Position numbers and translations under genes: made by a program. A stretch of DNA of 64,000 nt from Pseudomonas sp. 10-1B (lineage in GTDB: Bacteria; Pseudomonadota; Gammaproteobacteria; Pseudomonadales; Pseudomonadaceae). The notes below the pieces were generated by a model, which ran no database searches, was not told the origin of the DNA, and saw nothing but the letters and a program-made list of their open reading frames with translations. The DNA lies in the NCBI RefSeq assembly GCF_000935045.1, contig NZ_JYKS01000013.1, positions 1 through 64,000 of the forward strand. Reading direction: 5' to 3'. Below are positions 45,637-58,376 of the stretch, in pieces (positions within the stretch are counted from its first letter, which is position 1; the number at the start of each line of letters is the position of its first letter).

Positions 45637-46614
45637 TCAGGGGTAGGTGACGTAGACGTCGGTGAGCAGGTCGGCGGGCTGTGGCTTGGGATCGGACTTG
45701 GCGCGGCGCACGGCGTCTTCGATCAGGTCCTCGACGCGGGCGTCGATGGCATCCAGTTGCTCGGCGCTGAGCAGGCCGGCACGGGTGGTCTTGTTGCGGA
45801 ACTGCAGCAGGCAGTCGCGGGACTCGCGCAGGTTCTTCACTTCATCGGGCGCGCGGTAGGTTTGCGCATCGCCTTCGAAGTGGCCGTAGTAGCGGCTGAG
45901 CTTGACCTCGATCAGCGACGGCCCTTGCCCGGCGCGGGCGCGTTCGATGGCGGCGCCGGCGGCCTCATGCACGGCAAAGAAGTCGAAGCCGTCGATGGTC
46001 ACCCCCGGCATGCCAAAGCCAGCGGCGCGGTCGGCGATATGGTCGCAAGCCACCGACCAGGTCGAGGCGGTGGCCTCGGCATAGCCGTTGTTCTCGGCGA
46101 CGAAGATGCACGGCAGGTTCATGATCGACGCCAGGTTCATGGCCTCGAACACCGCGCCTTCGTTGGAGGCGCCATCGCCAAAGAAGGCCACCGACACGTC
46201 GTCGCGGCCCTTGATCTTGGCCGCCAGAGCGGCCCCGGCCACCAGCGGTGCGCCGGCACCGACGATGCCGTTGGCGCCGAGCATGCCTTTTTCCAGGTCA
46301 GCAATGTGCATCGAGCCGCCTTTGCCGCCGCACACGCCAGTCTTCTTGCCGTAGATCTCGGCCATCATGCCGTACACGTCTACACCCTTGGCGATGCAGT
46401 GGCCGTGGCCGCGGTGGGTCGAGGCGATGCAGTCGCTGTCGCGCAAGTGGGCCATGACCCCGGCGGCGGAGGCTTCTTCGCCGGCATACAGGTGGACGAA
46501 GCCAGGGATCTCGCCGGTGGCGAACTCCACGTGCAGGCGTTCTTCGAAGGCGCGGATGGTGCGCATCACTTCATAGGCATGCAGCAGTTGTTCGGTACTG
46601 AGTTGATTGGACAT
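45637..46614 (-). CDS. acoA: Acetoin dehydrogenase E1 alpha subunit
   Basis: 325 aa from ATG at 46614. ThDP motif FFGDGASNEGAVFEAMNLA...NNGYA and the loop RGHGHCIAKG match E1 alpha. Start chosen because the upstream extension overlaps acoX. Acetaldehyde formed could be oxidised by ExaC encoded about 10 kb away. Confidence 0.96.
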   Translation of the reverse strand: MSNQLSTEQLLHAYEVMRTIRAFEERLHVEFATGEIPGFVHLYAGEEASAAGVMAHLRDSDCIASTHRGHGHCIAKGVDVYGMMAEIYGKKTGVCGGKGGSMHIADLEKGMLGANGIVGAGAPLVAGAALAAKIKGRDDVSVAFFGDGASNEGAVFEAMNLASIMNLPCIFVAENNGYAEATASTWSVACDHIADRAAGFGMPGVTIDGFDFFAVHEAAGAAIERARAGQGPSLIEVKLSRYYGHFEGDAQTYRAPDEVKNLRESRDCLLQFRNKTTRAGLLSAEQLDAIDARVEDLIEDAVRRAKSDPKPQPADLLTDVYVTYP

Positions 46615-46636
46615 CTTGTTGTTCTCCAGGGTTGTC

Positions 46637-47692
46637 TCAACACGGGTTTGCAGGGTGCAGTCGGTGGCCACGCGGGACGGCCAGCAGGTGATGGCGGGCG
46701 GCATGCGCCAGCACGGCCTCGACGTCCACGCTCAAGGGGCCTTGGTGGTCGAGGGTGACGGTGGGTGTGTCGTGCTCGGCAAATTCGATTTCGCGTTCAC
46801 CGTCCAGGGCCAGGGTGCCGCTGGCCAGGCTCAGGCGATGGGCGACGCCGGGCGTCAGTGGGCCGCTGGCCGTGATGCCGCAGCCTTGCAGCAGGCCGGG
46901 CGCCAATGGCGCGAGCAGCGCCTGTTCGGCACCGGGGTTCAGGCGTACCCAGGCGCCGTGCGGGTCCTGGCGCGAAACCGGGCACCACAGGCCGCACAGG
47001 GCCGACAGGCCGATGGCATGCGGCTCGGCAAAACAGGCGAAGACTTCGCTGAGGTCCTCGCTGCGGCTGAGCGCCCGGGCGCCGATGAAGCGCTGGGGCG
47101 ACACTGCCACCTCCACCAAGGCCCACTCGGCAAGCTGTTGCTCGGGCACCTTCACCAACAGGCGCTTGTTGCGGCGCAGGCCGATACTGGCCGGCACCTG
47201 GCCGCTGGCGAGCAAGCCACCCGCCAGGCCGGCGCTGGTGGCTTCGCGCAGTTCGGGGAAGGCATTGTTGGTGCCGGTGGACAGGGTCAGCAGCGGCACG
47301 TCCCCGGCTTCGGCGGCGACTGCCTTGTGCGTGCCGTCGCCGCCGAGCACGGCGATCATCGCCACGCCGCGTTCGACCATGCGCCGGGTGGCCAGGCGGG
47401 TATCGGCAACGGTCTGAGTCAGTGGCAGGTCGAGTATCTCGATGGCCGGCCAGTGCTGGTCACGGGCAACCGGGCCCTGGCTGCCCTTGAGCACGGCGGC
47501 GGCGATGCCGGTCATGTCGCTGGGCAGCAGCACCTGGCCGATGCCGGTGGCACCGAAGGCGGCGAGCAGGCGCTGGATCGCCGAGGCCTTGTCGGTGCTC
47601 GAATAGAGCCCGGCATTGGCGGTCAGGCGGCGCAGGTCGCGGCCAGAGGCAGGGTTGGCGATGATGCCGACGGTCGGCGCGGGTAGCGGCAT
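46637..47692 (-). CDS. acoX: AcoX, ATP-NAD-kinase-fold protein
   Basis: 351 aa. Begins VGIIANPASGRDLRRL and contains VLGGDGTHKAVAAEAG, the GGDGT kinase loop of the NAD kinase/diacylglycerol kinase fold. AcoX is not needed for acetoin dehydrogenase activity in classic studies and its substrate is unresolved. Start ATG at 47692 has GAGGTGCGCC before it. A TTG at 47719 would lie at or before the predicted sigma-54 transcription start and is rejected. First gene of the aco operon. Confidence 0.9.
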   Translation of the reverse strand: MPLPAPTVGIIANPASGRDLRRLTANAGLYSSTDKASAIQRLLAAFGATGIGQVLLPSDMTGIAAAVLKGSQGPVARDQHWPAIEILDLPLTQTVADTRLATRRMVERGVAMIAVLGGDGTHKAVAAEAGDVPLLTLSTGTNNAFPELREATSAGLAGGLLASGQVPASIGLRRNKRLLVKVPEQQLAEWALVEVAVSPQRFIGARALSRSEDLSEVFACFAEPHAIGLSALCGLWCPVSRQDPHGAWVRLNPGAEQALLAPLAPGLLQGCGITASGPLTPGVAHRLSLASGTLALDGEREIEFAEHDTPTVTLDHQGPLSVDVEAVLAHAARHHLLAVPRGHRLHPANPC

Positions 47693-47725
47693 GGCGCACC
47701 TCGTATTTTTGTTTGCCAAGGCAGG

Positions 47726-47741
47726 AGCAAGCGCGGTGCCA
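47726..47741 (-). promoter_or_regulatory. Sigma-54 promoter of acoXABC
   Basis: Minus strand TGGCACCGCGCTTGCT differs from TGGCACGN4TTGCT at one base, 34 bp upstream of acoX. Confidence 0.85.
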
Positions 47742-47860
47742 GCTTTCTTCTTGCTGGCTGAAGTGCGCGCGCCAGAGCGGTTTGCTTGCGCTCAGGCAAG
47801 CAAACCTGGCAGCGCTGGCGAGACGCTGGGTGCCAGCGCGGAGCCGACGTTGTCGAGACA

Positions 47861-47879
47861 TTGAGACGCTGCGTCTCAA
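47861..47879. promoter_or_regulatory. Likely AcoR enhancer palindrome
   Basis: TTGAGACGC-t-GCGTCTCAA is a perfect 19-bp palindrome, about 120 bp upstream of the acoX -24/-12 promoter and 97 bp before acoR. Confidence 0.65.
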
Positions 47880-47975
47880 GCCAGCCGGTAATCACACAGT
47901 GCTTGTCGGGGCATGCGCGGAAGCGCTTAATGGCCGGACAACGATAAAAACAGCAACGAGAACCGGAGGGCCTGA

Positions 47976-49829
<1,854 letters not shown>

Positions 49830-49830
49830 G

Positions 49831-49941
49831 GCCTGGGGCTGCTTTGCAGCCCAATCGCCGGCAAGCCAGCTCCCACCCCGACCGCATCGACCTCAAGTCA
49901 TGTGCAGTACCTGTGGGAGCTGGCTTGCCGGCGATGAGGCC
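49831..49941. repeat. Inverted REP pair, class B
   Basis: Copies with GCTGGCTTGCCGGCGAT cores, ~49831-49876 (minus orientation) and 49910-49941 (plus), between the ends of acoR and accC. Confidence 0.85.
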
Positions 49942-49950
49942 CTGACAGGC

Positions 49951-49983
49951 AATAAAAAACCCCGGAACAAGTCCGGGGTTCTG
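49951..49983 (-). terminator. Terminator of accBC
   Basis: AACCCCGGA-acaag-TCCGGGGTT (49958-49980) with a T-run on the minus strand. Confidence 0.92.
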
Positions 49984-50001
49984 CTACATCACACTACACG
50001 A

Positions 50002-51357
50002 TCACTCCTGGTTGGCCAGTTTGTGCTCGAGGTAGTGAATGTTGACGCCGCCTTTGCAGAAACCGTCATCACGCACCAGGTCGCGGTGCAGCGGGATGTT
50101 GGTCTTGATGCCGTCGACGACGATCTCGTCCAGGGCATTGCGCATGCGCGCCATGGCTTCGTCGCGGTCCTTGCCGTAGGTGATCAGCTTGCCGATCAGC
50201 GAGTCGTAGTTCGGCGGAACCGAATAACCGCTGTACAGGTGCGAATCGACGCGCACGCCGTTGCCGCCTGGAGCGTGGAAGTGCTTCACCGTGCCTGGGC
50301 TCGGGATGAACTTCTTCGGGTCTTCGGCGTTGATCCGGCACTCCAGCGAGTGGCCGCGGATCACTACGTCTTCCTGGCGGAACGACAGCTTGTTGCCAGC
50401 GGCGATGCTCAGCATCTCCTTGACGATGTCGATGCCAGTGACCATCTCCGACACCGGGTGCTCAACCTGCACACGAGTGTTCATCTCGATGAAGTAGAAG
50501 CGGCCGTTTTCGTACAGGAACTCGAAAGTACCCGCACCACGGTAGCCGATCTCGATGCACGCATCGACGCAGCGCTTGAACACTTCCTGACGGGCGTTCT
50601 CGTCGATGCCCGGGGCTGGTGCTTCTTCCAGCACCTTCTGGTGACGGCGCTGCAGCGAGCAGTCACGGTCGCCCAGGTGGATGGCGTTGCCCTGGCCGTC
50701 GGACAGAACCTGCACTTCCACGTGGCGTGGGTTGGTCAGGAACTTCTCCAGGTAGACCATCGGGTTGCCGAAGGCAGCACCGGCCTCGGTACGGGTGAGC
50801 TTGGCCGAGGCGATCAGGTCCTCTTCCTTGTGCACCACGCGCATGCCGCGACCACCACCGCCACCGGCGGCCTTGATGATCACCGGGTAGCCGACGTCAC
50901 GGGCAATCGCCAGGGCGACTTCTTCGTCTTCCGGCAGCGGGCCGTCGGAGCCCGGTACGGTCGGTACGCCCGACTTGATCATCGCGTCCTTGGCCGAAAC
51001 CTTGTCGCCCATCAGGCGAATGGTGTCGGCTTTCGGGCCGATGAAGGCGAAACCGGATTTTTCCACCTGCTCGGCGAAATCGGCGTTTTCCGCCAGGAAG
51101 CCGTAACCCGGGTGGATCGCGGTGGCGCCGGTCACTTCGGCGGCAGCGATGATCGCCGGGATATGCAGGTAGGAATCCTTGGACGATGCAGGGCCGATGC
51201 AGACCGACTCGTCTGCCAGGCCCAGGTGCATCAGTTCACGGTCGGCAGTGGAGTGCACGGCGACGGTCTTGATACCCAGCTCTTTGCAGGCACGCAGGAT
51301 CCGCAGGGCAATTTCCCCGCGGTTGGCGATCAGGACTTTTTCGAGCTTCCCAGACAT
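50002..51357 (-). CDS. accC: Biotin carboxylase subunit of acetyl-CoA carboxylase
   Basis: 451 aa from ATG at 51357, 17 bp after accB. The ATP-grasp Gly-rich loop [14 protein letters not shown] and N-terminal [14 protein letters not shown] are intact. Carboxylates biotin on AccB, the first step of fatty-acid synthesis. Confidence 0.98.
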   Translation of the reverse strand: MSGKLEKVLIANRGEIALRILRACKELGIKTVAVHSTADRELMHLGLADESVCIGPASSKDSYLHIPAIIAAAEVTGATAIHPGYGFLAENADFAEQVEKSGFAFIGPKADTIRLMGDKVSAKDAMIKSGVPTVPGSDGPLPEDEEVALAIARDVGYPVIIKAAGGGGGRGMRVVHKEEDLIASAKLTRTEAGAAFGNPMVYLEKFLTNPRHVEVQVLSDGQGNAIHLGDRDCSLQRRHQKVLEEAPAPGIDENARQEVFKRCVDACIEIGYRGAGTFEFLYENGRFYFIEMNTRVQVEHPVSEMVTGIDIVKEMLSIAAGNKLSFRQEDVVIRGHSLECRINAEDPKKFIPSPGTVKHFHAPGGNGVRVDSHLYSGYSVPPNYDSLIGKLITYGKDRDEAMARMRNALDEIVVDGIKTNIPLHRDLVRDDGFCKGGVNIHYLEHKLANQE

Positions 51358-51374
51358 CGTTGGCTCTCCGCGAT

Positions 51375-51836
51375 TCAAACGATGGTGAACAGCGGCTGGT
51401 CGAACTCAACCGGCTGGCCGTCTTCTACCAGGATGGCGTCGATGACACCGCCAATATCGGCTTCGATGTGGTTCATCATCTTCATGGCTTCGACGATGCA
51501 CAGGGTGTCGCCTTTCTTCACGGTCTGGCCCACTTCAGCGAAGTTCGGCGAGGTCGGCGAAGGCTTGCGGTAGAAGGTACCGACCATTGGCGAACGGACC
51601 ACGGTGCCTTTCAGGGCCGGGGCGGCGGCAGCGGCTTCGGCAGCCGGGGCAGCAGCGGCAACCGGGGCGGCAACAGGAGCAGCAGCTACTGGAGCCGGTG
51701 CGAAGTACTGTTGGGCAGCTGGGGTTTTGCTGTGACGGCTGATACGGACCGACTCTTCGCCTTCCTTGATCTCCAGTTCGTCGATGCCAGACTCTTCCAG
51801 CAGCTCGATCAGTTTCTTGACTTTACGGATATCCAT
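51375..51836 (-). CDS. accB: Biotin carboxyl carrier protein
   Basis: 153 aa. Biotinylated lysine in [12 protein letters not shown] near the C terminus, preceded by an Ala/Pro-rich flexible linker (~45-75). First gene of accBC; 99 bp separate it from the aroQ stop on the same strand. Confidence 0.98.
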   Translation of the reverse strand: MDIRKVKKLIELLEESGIDELEIKEGEESVRISRHSKTPAAQQYFAPAPVAAAPVAAPVAAAAPAAEAAAAAPALKGTVVRSPMVGTFYRKPSPTSPNFAEVGQTVKKGDTLCIVEAMKMMNHIEADIGGVIDAILVEDGQPVEFDQPLFTIV

Positions 51837-51935
51837 TAATCATCAACTCCCAAAGGTTCGGTCAGGGGGCGAAATACAAAAAAACGTAACTGAACGTTTC
51901 TCTCGAACCCTGGCCCACTGAGGCCAGGGTTTTCA

Positions 51936-52391
51936 TCATTTGGGCTGTGCGTTGGCAGCCAGTTGTTCCAGCGCGGACTCCAGGGCCAGGCGATAACCGC
52001 TGGCGCCCAGGCCGCAGATCACCCCTACGGCGACATCGGAAAAGTAGGAGTGGTGACGGAACGGTTCGCGTTTGTGCACGTTGGACAGGTGCACTTCGAT
52101 GAATGGGATGCTCACCGCAAGCAATGCGTCACGTAATGCGACGCTTGTATGGGTGAAAGCAGCCGGATTGATCAGGATGAAGTCCACACCCTCGTTGCGT
52201 GCGGCGTGAATGCGGTCGATCAGTTCGTATTCGGCGTTGCTCTGCAGGTACTGCAGATGGTGGCCTGCGGCGCGGGCACGTTGCTCCAGGTCCTGGTTGA
52301 TCTGGGCCAGGGTCACGGCGCCGTAGTGGCCAGGCTCGCGGGTGCCGAGCAGGTTGAGGTTGGGGCCGTGGAGCACCAGTAGCGTTGCCAT
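51936..52391 (-). CDS. aroQ: Type II 3-dehydroquinate dehydratase
   Basis: 151 aa from ATG at 52391. [16 protein letters not shown] holds the flexible catalytic loop with Arg and Tyr; [18 protein letters not shown] holds the active-site residues. Third step of the shikimate pathway. Precedes accBC on the same strand; an extension upstream of the ATG is non-coding. Confidence 0.97.
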   Translation of the reverse strand: MATLLVLHGPNLNLLGTREPGHYGAVTLAQINQDLEQRARAAGHHLQYLQSNAEYELIDRIHAARNEGVDFILINPAAFTHTSVALRDALLAVSIPFIEVHLSNVHKREPFRHHSYFSDVAVGVICGLGASGYRLALESALEQLAANAQPK

Positions 52392-52570
52392 CTGCGGATT
52401 CCTTGGATTTGTAGGGCAATTCGACACAGCGCGGCGAGTGTGCCGTAAAGCGACGGCAAGTGTCCAGTTCCCGGCAATAGCCAGCACGATGTCCGAGGTT
52501 CGCGCGAAGTATGTGACCAAATAATTAAATCTGGTCACTCAGGCGAGGATTTTTCACGGTTAGCGGGAAG

Positions 52571-54343
52571 TTATAGACCGACTTTGCCGCGCACGCGCGT
52601 CAGAATGTGCGCAAATTCACCGGCGTTTATCTCGCCAATGACCCGATCAGCGGTTATTTCGCTGCCGTTCGCAGCAAAGAACAGCAGCGCGGGCGGACCG
52701 AACAGCTGGTAGCGGTCGAGCAGGCTGCGTTGCTCGGCATTGCTTTCGGTGATGTCGAAACGCAGCAGTTTGAAGCCTGCCAGCTGCGCTTGCACCTGCG
52801 GCGCGTTGAGCACTTCGCGCTCGATCACCTTGCAACTGATGCACCAGTCGGCGTACCAGTCCAGCAGCACCGGTTGGCTGGCCGCCTTGGCCTGGGCCAG
52901 GGCGGCGTCCAGCGCGGCAGGGGTGGTGATGGTCTGCCAGGTATCTGCCTGGGCCGCCGAGCTGTTGCCGGCGGCGGCAAGCGTTGCGGTCGGCAGCGGG
53001 CGCAGCGGATCGCCCTGGCCACTCAGGGCGCCGTACCAGCAGGCCAGGGCGTACACCAGCAAGGCCAGGCCGAGCAGTTGCGCCAGGCGCTGGCGCGCGG
53101 TCTTGACGACGAACTCCAGGGCGCCGAGGAACAGCGCTACACCCGCGGCGAGGAAACCGACCAGCAGCAGGGTCACCGGGCCTGGCAATACACGGCTGAG
53201 CAAGCCGATGGCCAGCCCCAGCAGCAGTACACCGATAGCGTTCTTTACCGTGTTCAGCCAAGGGCCGCTTTTCGGCAGCCAGGCGGCGCCGCCGGTGGCC
53301 ACCAACAGCAGCGGTGCTCCCATGCCCAAGCCCAGGGCGAACAGCTTGAGCGCACCGCCCCAGGCATCGCCGCTGGCGCTGATATACAGCAGGGCACCGG
53401 CCAGCGGCGCCGACACACACGGCGAAACCAGCAGGCTGGAGAGCACGCCCAGCACCGCTGCGCCCAACAGCGAGCCGCCCCTGGTGTGGTTGGCGACGTT
53501 GTTCAGGCGGTTGCTCAAGGCCTGTGGCAGCTTGAGTTCGAACAGGCCGAACATGGCCAGGGCGAACACCACGAAGAACAGTGCGAAAGGCACCAACACC
53601 CAGGCCGACTGCAGGCGTGCCTGCAGGTTCAGGCCCGCGCCGAACAGGCCCATCAGGGCGCCGAGCACCGCGAAGCTGGCCGCCATCGGCAGCACGTAGG
53701 CCAGCGACAGCGCCAGCCCGCGCAGGCCGCCGACCTGGCCGCGCAGCACCACGCCAGACAGGATCGGCAGCATCGGCAGCACGCAGGGGGTGAAGGTCAG
53801 GCCGACCCCGGCGAGGAAGAACAGCAGCAGCGATTTCCAGTTCCAGCTGTGCTCGGCAGCAGCTGTCGTGCTTGCGCCGCCTTCGCCATCGATACTCAGG
53901 CGTGCGGTTTCCGGCGGGTAGCACAGGCCCTTGTCGGCGCAGCCCTGGTAGCCCACCAGCAGGGTGAAGGCACGTGGGTCGTTGCGTGGCAGTTCGATGT
54001 CGAGCACGCCGTGGTACACCTCGACATCGCCGAAGAACTCATCGTGCTTGGCTTCGCCCTTGGGGATGTTCGGCGTGCCGAGGGCGATGTCGGCCGGTTC
54101 CGTGCGCAACTGCAAGCGGTGGCGGTAGAGGTAGTAGCCATCGCTGGCGACGAAGCGCAGCTTGATGGTCTGGGCATCGGCCTGGACCAGGCTGAGCTTG
54201 AAGGCCTCGTGCACCGGCAGGAAGTCGGCGTTGTTGGCCAGCGAAGCGGCGCCGAGGGTGGCGCTGGGGCGGTTGTCGAGCAGGCCCGTGGCGAAGGCAG
54301 GGCTGGCCAGCAGCAGGAACAGCAGGAAAAACAGGCGGCGCAT
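52571..54343 (-). CDS. dsbD: Thiol:disulfide interchange protein DsbD
   Basis: 590 aa. Signal peptide, periplasmic N-terminal domain with the Cys pair in GCADKGLCYPP, eight membrane segments with a Cys in FTPCVLPMLP and a second one in VSPCVSAPLAGAL, and a C-terminal thioredoxin domain with WCISCK. Passes electrons from cytoplasmic thioredoxin to periplasmic DsbC/CcmG-type acceptors. Single gene, minus strand. Confidence 0.96.
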   Translation of the reverse strand: MRRLFFLLFLLLASPAFATGLLDNRPSATLGAASLANNADFLPVHEAFKLSLVQADAQTIKLRFVASDGYYLYRHRLQLRTEPADIALGTPNIPKGEAKHDEFFGDVEVYHGVLDIELPRNDPRAFTLLVGYQGCADKGLCYPPETARLSIDGEGGASTTAAAEHSWNWKSLLLFFLAGVGLTFTPCVLPMLPILSGVVLRGQVGGLRGLALSLAYVLPMAASFAVLGALMGLFGAGLNLQARLQSAWVLVPFALFFVVFALAMFGLFELKLPQALSNRLNNVANHTRGGSLLGAAVLGVLSSLLVSPCVSAPLAGALLYISASGDAWGGALKLFALGLGMGAPLLLVATGGAAWLPKSGPWLNTVKNAIGVLLLGLAIGLLSRVLPGPVTLLLVGFLAAGVALFLGALEFVVKTARQRLAQLLGLALLVYALACWYGALSGQGDPLRPLPTATLAAAGNSSAAQADTWQTITTPAALDAALAQAKAASQPVLLDWYADWCISCKVIEREVLNAPQVQAQLAGFKLLRFDITESNAEQRSLLDRYQLFGPPALLFFAANGSEITADRVIGEINAGEFAHILTRVRGKVGL

Positions 54344-54426
54344 GGCGGACTCGCGAGGTGGAACGTGCGGGCATGATAGCGGAACTGTTGTGGATTGGCC
54401 TCCGTCATCATGAAGGCGTACACCTG

Positions 54427-54547
54427 CCTTGTGGGAGCGGCCTTGTGTCGCGAAAGGGGTGCAAAGCGCCCCCAGGATATGTGTAGCACCGCTGATATCG
54501 CCGGGGCCGCGTTGCGGCCCTTTCGCGACGCAAGGCCGCTCCCACAG
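54427..54547. repeat. Inverted REP pair, class C
   Basis: Cores GTGGGAGCGGCCTTGTGTCG (54431-54450) and its inverted GACGCAAGGCCGCTCCCAC. Same subclass as the copies flanking the RAYT gene near 63 kb. Confidence 0.88.
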
Positions 54548-54564
54548 GTGTTGTGCAGGCCCGA

Positions 54565-56526
54565 TCAGACTCTGAACGCCCGCACCGCCCGGTTCAGCTC
54601 ACCGCCCAGACTCAGCAACTGCTCACCTTGCTCGCGCCCCTCGCCAATGCGCTGCAAATTGTCTTCACCCAGTTCATGAATCCGCTCGCTATGGTCACGA
54701 ATCTCACTCACCGCGCCACTCTGCTGCGCCGTGACATCGGCAATCCGCACGGCGGTATCGGAGATGGTCCGAATGGCACAGACAATCTCATCCAGCGCCC
54801 CATCCGCCGCCTGGGCCTGGTTGGCCGTGGCTTCGGCATGCTCGAGCTGCGCACGCATGCCGGCCACCGAGCTTCTGGCCGCCTGCTGCAAGCGGTCGAT
54901 CAATGCCTGAATCTCACCGGTAGCCCCCGTGGTGCGTTGCGCCAGCGAACGCACCTCATCCGCCACCACGGCAAAGCCACGGCCCATTTCACCGGCACGG
55001 GCGGCTTCGATCGCGGCGTTCAGGGCCAGCAGGTTGGTCTGTTCGGCAATCGAGCGGATCACTGTCAGTACCCCGCCGATGGTCGCCGACTCTTCCGCCA
55101 GTTGTTCGATCATGAGGGCGTTGCCCTGCACTTCCTCGACCAGCTCGCGCAAGCCTGACAAGCTTTGGCCGATCACCGTCTGGCCTTGCTCCACCGCGCG
55201 CCCGGCATCGCGGCTGGCATCGGCGGCGGCACTGGCATCGCCGGCCACCTGCTGGATGGTCGCCTCCAGCTCGCCCAGGGCATCGCGGATCTGCCCGGTA
55301 TCGCCGGCCTGGCGTTCGGCGCCGTGGTGCAGGGCGGCGCTCATGCCGGCCAGGGCGTGGCTGCTGCCGGCCACTTGCTCGGCGTTGTGGCGGATGGTGC
55401 CGACCAGCTCCACCAGGTACTGGCGCAGGCGGTTGAGCGATTCCTGGATGTCGTGCAGTTCGCGGTTGGTCTTGCCCAGGGCAATGGCCTGGGCGAAATC
55501 ACCTTCGGCCCAGCGCGACAGCGCCGGAGCCAGGCCGGTCAGGGTGCGTGCCAGGCGGCGCTGCAAGGTGTCGATCAGCAGGGCGATGAGCAGGATCAGG
55601 CCGATCATCAGGCCCTGGATGATGCGCACCTCGGCGGCAATCTTCGCGTGCTGGCCACGTACCTCGGGTTCCAGCGCCGCGATGGCCTGCTGTACCGCCT
55701 CCAGGCGCTGGCCAGTGCTGGCAGCCAAGGCGGCGCGGCGCTCGATCTGTTCGCGGGTGCGTTGCAGCTCGGCCGGGTAGCGGCTGAGCAGGCTTTGCAG
55801 TTCACGCTTGAGGCCAACGGCAATGTCTTCCTGCTGGGCACTGGCCTGGGTTTCCAGGCCCATCATGGCGGCGAAGTCGTCGGCACCGGATTCGGCCGCG
55901 CGGGTCACGCCCAGCAACGGCAGGCCGTCGATGGCCTGGGCCTGGGCGCGGATCAGTTGCAGCTCGCGCTCCACTTCGTCGGCCAGCTCTGGCCGGCCAC
56001 TGCTGACCAGCTTGTCCCGGGCTAGCGACAGGCGGCCCAGGTGCACGGTGGCATCGAGCAATGGCAGCAAGTAGCGGTGGGCGTCGGCGCTGTCACTGTC
56101 GCGGGCGTAGCCGGCCAGTTGCTCGAAGTTGGCCCCCAGTTCCCGCTCGGCCTGCAGCAGCAGGGCTTGTGGGTCGCCGGCCAGTTTGCCAGCGGCCAGC
56201 AGTTCGTTGGCGGTGAAGGCCTGCAGGCTGTCCAGGCTAGGGCGCAGCTTGCCGGCCAATTCGTCAGTCCACACGGACAAGGCGGCTTGCAACTGCTGGT
56301 TAGCCTCCATGGCTGCAGCATGGCGCAGGGCATCGCCGCTGCCCAGATAAGCCTGGATGTTGCGTGCTGCCTGGTTCTGGAACTGTTGGGACAGGCCCAG
56401 GTAGCGCTCCATCATCTGGTAGGGGCGCTCCAGGGCACGCTGCGACCACCACAAGGTGGCGCCCAGGGCGATGCAGACGGTCACTAGCAACAGGGTGTTG
56501 AAATTGGTCAGCCACTTCAGGCGCAT
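54565..56526 (-). CDS. Methyl-accepting chemotaxis protein
   Basis: 653 aa. One N-terminal membrane segment, a long helical periplasmic domain (~30-300), a second membrane segment ([13 protein letters not shown]), a HAMP-like region and the signalling hairpin with tip [20 protein letters not shown]. Ligand unknown; the helical periplasmic domain suggests a helical-bundle sensor rather than a Cache fold. C terminus lacks an NWETF-type pentapeptide. Confidence 0.92.
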   Translation of the reverse strand: MRLKWLTNFNTLLLVTVCIALGATLWWSQRALERPYQMMERYLGLSQQFQNQAARNIQAYLGSGDALRHAAAMEANQQLQAALSVWTDELAGKLRPSLDSLQAFTANELLAAGKLAGDPQALLLQAERELGANFEQLAGYARDSDSADAHRYLLPLLDATVHLGRLSLARDKLVSSGRPELADEVERELQLIRAQAQAIDGLPLLGVTRAAESGADDFAAMMGLETQASAQQEDIAVGLKRELQSLLSRYPAELQRTREQIERRAALAASTGQRLEAVQQAIAALEPEVRGQHAKIAAEVRIIQGLMIGLILLIALLIDTLQRRLARTLTGLAPALSRWAEGDFAQAIALGKTNRELHDIQESLNRLRQYLVELVGTIRHNAEQVAGSSHALAGMSAALHHGAERQAGDTGQIRDALGELEATIQQVAGDASAAADASRDAGRAVEQGQTVIGQSLSGLRELVEEVQGNALMIEQLAEESATIGGVLTVIRSIAEQTNLLALNAAIEAARAGEMGRGFAVVADEVRSLAQRTTGATGEIQALIDRLQQAARSSVAGMRAQLEHAEATANQAQAADGALDEIVCAIRTISDTAVRIADVTAQQSGAVSEIRDHSERIHELGEDNLQRIGEGREQGEQLLSLGGELNRAVRAFRV

Positions 56527-56660
56527 AGCCGCGAACTTCCTGCGGGAGGGGAGTGGGGAGATAGGTGCCTGAAGTTATTGCGATTTTGTGACGAGGTGAT
56601 GACGACAAGGGATGTGGCGCCAGAAAAAAGTGGCACAGTGCCTCTATTGGGTGGCCTGCA

Positions 56661-56757
56661 CTGGCCTCTTCGCGGGCTTGCCCGCTCCCACAGGTTTACC
56701 TTCAGTCTCAGGAGTGTGGAATTCCTGTGGGAGCGGGCAAGCCCGCGAAGAGGCCAG
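56661..56757. repeat. Inverted REP pair (class A)
   Basis: 34-bp copies at 56661-56694 and 56724-56757 are almost perfect mirror images. Confidence 0.92.
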
Positions 56758-56773
56758 TACAGGAATAAGAAGC

Positions 56774-58129
56774 TCAGGGCTCCACACGCACCACACAATT
56801 ACGCCCCGCATGCTTGGCCCGGTACAGCGCTTCGTCCGCAGCACTGGCCATGGTCAGTGCATCCAGCCCCTCGTCCAGCTGCACCACCCCGGCACTGAAG
56901 GTGCACTGCAAATCCCGTGGCTGCGCCGGGTAGAGAATCTCGGCAAAGCGCCGGCGAATCTCGTCCAGTACCCTGTGTGCCGCATCCAGCGCGGTATTGG
57001 GCATGACGATGGCGAATTCCTCGCCGCCATAGCGGCCAATGAAATCGGTCTTGCGCAAGCGCTGCTTGAGGAACAGCGCCAGGCTCTTGATCACCCGGTC
57101 GCCCATGGGGTGGCCGTGGCGGTCGTTGATCTTCTTGAAGTGGTCGATGTCGAGCATGGCAAAGCTCAACGGCTGCTGTTCACGGCGGGCGCGGAAGCTG
57201 CAGTCTTCGAGCAGTTGCAGGATGTGGGTGTGGTTGTACAGGCCGGTCAGGCTGTCCCGCACCATGCGCGCCTTCAGATGCCGGGCGCGGGCGGCGCGGT
57301 TGCGCACGGTAGTGATCAGGTGGCGTGAGCGAAACGGCTTGGTCAAGAAATCATCACCACCTTCGCTCATGGCATCCAGCTGTTTGTCCAGGTCGTCCTC
57401 GGCAGACAGGTAGATGATCGGCACGCTCATATAACGGTCGCTGTGGCGGATCACCTTGGCCAGCTCTGGGCCGGTGCAGGCGGGCATGTACAGGTCGAGG
57501 ATGATCAGGTCAGGCTGGAAGTCGGCCAGTTCGGCCATGGTGCGGATCGGGTCGGTGAGGCTGCGGGTGACCATGCCGGCGCTGGCCAGCACGCGCTCGG
57601 TGTGCAGGGCCTGGGTGCGCGAGTCGTCGATGATCAGCACGCGCAGCGGGTCGTGCTGGGCGGTATTGGTCAGCAGTTCGACCTTTTCCAGCAGGCTGGA
57701 AGCCTCCAAGCTGCCGGTGAGGAAGTCCTGGCCCCCGGCGCGCACGGCGGCCAGGCGGGTCGGGGTATCGGCTTCGTGATGGCTGAAGAACAGCAGCGGA
57801 ATAGGTTGCGCCAAGCCCTGCTGCACCCGGGCGGCCAGCAGCAGGCCCTGGCCGGCACCGGTGAAATCGACATCCATGATGATGGCCGAGGGCGGGTATT
57901 CGCTGATCGAGGCGTAAAACGCCGCCGCACTGGGCAGCGCCTGCACCACCAGGCCAAAGAATTCCAGTTGCTGAGCCAGGCGCTGGGCACGCTCGTGGTC
58001 CTGCAGCAGGATGTACACCGGCTTGCGCACGGGTAGCAGTACCTGGTCAAGTGGGTCGTCCTTGCGCAGGCCGCTACGCGACAGATGCGGGTCGGGGCAC
58101 TGCGGGCTTGGCTCGACTGCTTGGCTCAT
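56774..58129 (-). CDS. PleD-like response regulator with GGDEF domain
   Basis: 451 aa. Two receiver domains: the first (~36-155) has MDVDFTG, the second (~160-280) has the complete LIIDDSRT, LDLYMPA and KPF set. The GGDEF domain reads RYGGEEFA and has the inhibitory-site RKTD five residues before it. It should make cyclic-di-GMP. The likely phosphoacceptor Asp is in the second receiver; the first may also be active. No histidine kinase adjoins. Confidence 0.92.
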   Translation of the reverse strand: MSQAVEPSPQCPDPHLSRSGLRKDDPLDQVLLPVRKPVYILLQDHERAQRLAQQLEFFGLVVQALPSAAAFYASISEYPPSAIIMDVDFTGAGQGLLLAARVQQGLAQPIPLLFFSHHEADTPTRLAAVRAGGQDFLTGSLEASSLLEKVELLTNTAQHDPLRVLIIDDSRTQALHTERVLASAGMVTRSLTDPIRTMAELADFQPDLIILDLYMPACTGPELAKVIRHSDRYMSVPIIYLSAEDDLDKQLDAMSEGGDDFLTKPFRSRHLITTVRNRAARARHLKARMVRDSLTGLYNHTHILQLLEDCSFRARREQQPLSFAMLDIDHFKKINDRHGHPMGDRVIKSLALFLKQRLRKTDFIGRYGGEEFAIVMPNTALDAAHRVLDEIRRRFAEILYPAQPRDLQCTFSAGVVQLDEGLDALTMASAADEALYRAKHAGRNCVVRVEP

Positions 58130-58376
58130 GTCCGGCTACTTATAGGTTGGGATATGCAGGGGCAATGATGGCTCTATGCTAGCAGTTCTTTTCCCATGCA
58201 TAAGTGCGCTGTATCAACAATGCGTTCCGAACGAATATTCAGTTGCTGACTGCTTGGTCGCTTATGCGTAAGGCAGTGTCTGCTTTATAGTGCTGCCACA
58301 CGGGCTTGCCGTGGCACCCTGGCGCAGGCCTGTGGTCCAAGCCCCTGAACCGTCGTGACTGATTAAGGACAAAGCC

